Positions 20,608 through 21,621 of a stretch of DNA of 21,621 nucleotides are shown here, one piece after another. Numbering within the stretch: position 1 is the first letter of the stretch; every line of letters starts with the position of its first letter. This stretch comes from Oscillospiraceae bacterium (GTDB lineage: Bacteria; Bacillota; Clostridia; Oscillospirales; Acutalibacteraceae): NCBI GenBank assembly GCA_029007475.1, contig JAQXHW010000190.1, positions 1 through 21,621 of the forward strand, given 5' to 3'. The translations under genes were made by a program, and so were the position numbers. The notes below the pieces were generated by a model. That model saw nothing but the letters and a program-made list of their open reading frames with translations. It did not search any database and had not been told where the DNA came from.

Positions 20608-20836
20608 TGCTAAACAGAATCAGGCAGTAAGGCTGAGGATTAGTATCAGAGCAATAAAGCCGTCAAAGCGGAGGTCTTGAGAATAGGCTGTGCCGCAGAT
20701 ATAAATAGGGGAGCAAAGCCTGCCTTTAGCTGCCGCAGGCAATACTTCAGTACCGAGGGCTTCCCGGCGGCTTCGCTGTTTACCTCAAAATCCCGTTAAA
20801 ATATTAACAAAAGCCGACTATATCTGCAAAAAACTC
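20608..20836. other. Gene-free stretch between the opp terminator and the next promoter
   Basis: No gene is visible in these 229 bases. One clean hairpin is present, GCCTGC (20718-20723) with GCAGGC (20735-20740), without a T run. GC content is patchy, and I see no convincing trace of a decayed gene. Confidence 0.4.
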
Positions 20837-20865
20837 TTGCATAGTAACAAAAAAAGCTATATAAT
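20837..20865 (+). promoter_or_regulatory. Sigma-A promoter of the NifU-like gene
   Basis: TTGCAT (20837-20842) and TATAAT (20860-20865) are separated by 17 bp, with a predicted leader of about 48 nt. Confidence 0.82.
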
Positions 20866-20918
20866 GTTTTCGTATGAGTTATCTCTAAATTTTACATAAG
20901 AAAGGAGTAGTCACATTT

Positions 20919-21611
20919 ATGAACTATTCACACGAAGTAGAAAAAATGTGTACTGTTGCTAAAGGACCTAAGCACGGTCCCGCACCTATTCCCGAAGAGG
21001 GCAAATGGGTAAAATCCTATCAGATTTCCGACATTTCCGGTCTTTCTCACGGCGTGGGCTGGTGTGCACCTCAGCAGGGTGCCTGCAAGCTCACCTTAAA
21101 CGTTAAGGACGGTATCGTAGAAGAGGCTCTCGTTGAGACCCTCGGCTGCTCCGGCATGACTCACTCCGCAGCTATGGCTGCCGAGATTCTCCCCGGCAAA
21201 ACTCTCCTTGAGTGTCTTAATACCGACCTTGTTTGTGACGCTATCAATACCGCTATGAGAAACATCTTTGAGCAGCTTGCATACGGCAGAAGCCAGACTG
21301 CTTTCTCCGAGGGCGGTCTCCCCGTCGGCGCAGGCCTTGAGGACCTGGGCAAAGGTCTTCGTTCACAGGTTGGTACAATGTTCTCAACCAAGGCTAAGGG
21401 CGTTCGCTACATGGAGATGGCTGAGGGTTATGTCCTCAAGACAGCTCTCGATGAGAACAACGAGGTTATCGGCTATCAGTTCGTTAAGCTCGGCAAGATG
21501 ATGGAAGATATCCGCCACGGTGTTTCACCTGATGAAGCATATAAAAACAACATCGGTCAGTACGGTCGCTTTGACGGCGCTGCTAAGTACATTGACCCAA
21601 GAGAAGAATAA
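20919..21611 (+). CDS. NifU/IscU-like iron-sulfur cluster assembly scaffold protein
   Basis: The 230-residue protein resembles the clostridial proteins annotated as Fe-S assembly scaffolds with a NifU N-terminal-like fold. After 'SHGVGWCAPQQGACKL' (Cys 49 and 56) comes a beta-strand segment, then 'ETLGCSGMTHSAAMAAEIL' (Cys 77), matching the three-cysteine spread of NifU/IscU scaffolds. 'CDAINTAMRNIFEQLAYGRSQTAFSEGG' and 'LRSQVGTMF' complete the conserved core, and the end is 'KYIDPREE'. It is longer than IscU (about 130), with an additional C-terminal half of unknown role. AAAGGAG at 20901-20907 precedes the ATG. In related Clostridia it is often followed by a gene for a 'GGGtGRT' protein, which would lie beyond the window; this is recalled, not seen. 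Confidence 0.8.
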   Translation: MNYSHEVEKMCTVAKGPKHGPAPIPEEGKWVKSYQISDISGLSHGVGWCAPQQGACKLTLNVKDGIVEEALVETLGCSGMTHSAAMAAEILPGKTLLECLNTDLVCDAINTAMRNIFEQLAYGRSQTAFSEGGLPVGAGLEDLGKGLRSQVGTMFSTKAKGVRYMEMAEGYVLKTALDENNEVIGYQFVKLGKMMEDIRHGVSPDEAYKNNIGQYGRFDGAAKYIDPREE

Positions 21612-21621
21612 TTCGGTAAGG

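Overview
The window (about 21.6 kb) looks like a chromosomal segment of an anaerobic, low-to-medium GC Firmicute, probably an uncultured gut Clostridia of the Oscillospiraceae/Ruminococcaceae type. This is inferred from strong AGGAGG ribosome sites, consensus sigma-A promoters with 17-bp spacers, the rpsO-pnp linkage, an Opp operon with a lipoprotein binding protein, and a NifU-like protein of a kind known from Clostridia. No phage, transposase, IS or CRISPR array was seen; this is mostly core genome with several structured intergenic regions.

Layout. (1) 1-4317, minus strand: the N-terminal 278 residues of a GH13 alpha-amylase/neopullulanase-type enzyme with its own consensus promoter, then a 1015-residue YfhO-family membrane protein with its own terminator. 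(2) 4318-5921, plus strand and divergent from YfhO: a DPM1/GtrB/CsbB-type glycosyltransferase and a GtrA-type membrane protein whose start overlaps the transferase stop. Together with YfhO these match the three-component polyprenyl-phosphate-sugar systems that glycosylate envelope polymers. (3) 6254-10035, minus strand: a small membrane protein, an SPFH protein with zinc ribbons (YdjI-like), a zinc-ribbon membrane protein (YdjG-like) and a TPM-domain protein (YdjH-like). This is the Bacillus ydjGHI set without its usual partner pspA in view. (4) A tRNA-Thr(CGU) with promoter and terminator on the minus strand, and a divergent XRE-type repressor with a palindrome in its promoter.

(5) 11161-14143: rpsO and pnp. 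The rpsO leader is long and foldable, and a long imperfect inverted repeat lies just before pnp, where enteric bacteria carry the RNase III-processed autoregulatory hairpin. (6) 14393-20607: a five-gene oligopeptide ABC transporter operon (oppB-oppC-oppD-oppF-oppA) with a terminator-like hairpin in its leader. An array of small hairpins, four with GNRA-type loops, lies between oppF and oppA. (7) 20837-21611: a separately transcribed NifU/IscU-like Fe-S scaffold protein at the right edge.

No wholly new protein system is evident. The most interesting material is non-coding: the pnp leader inverted repeat, the hairpin array before oppA, the folded segment between the XRE gene and rpsO, and the three-hairpin segment inside the ydj cluster.
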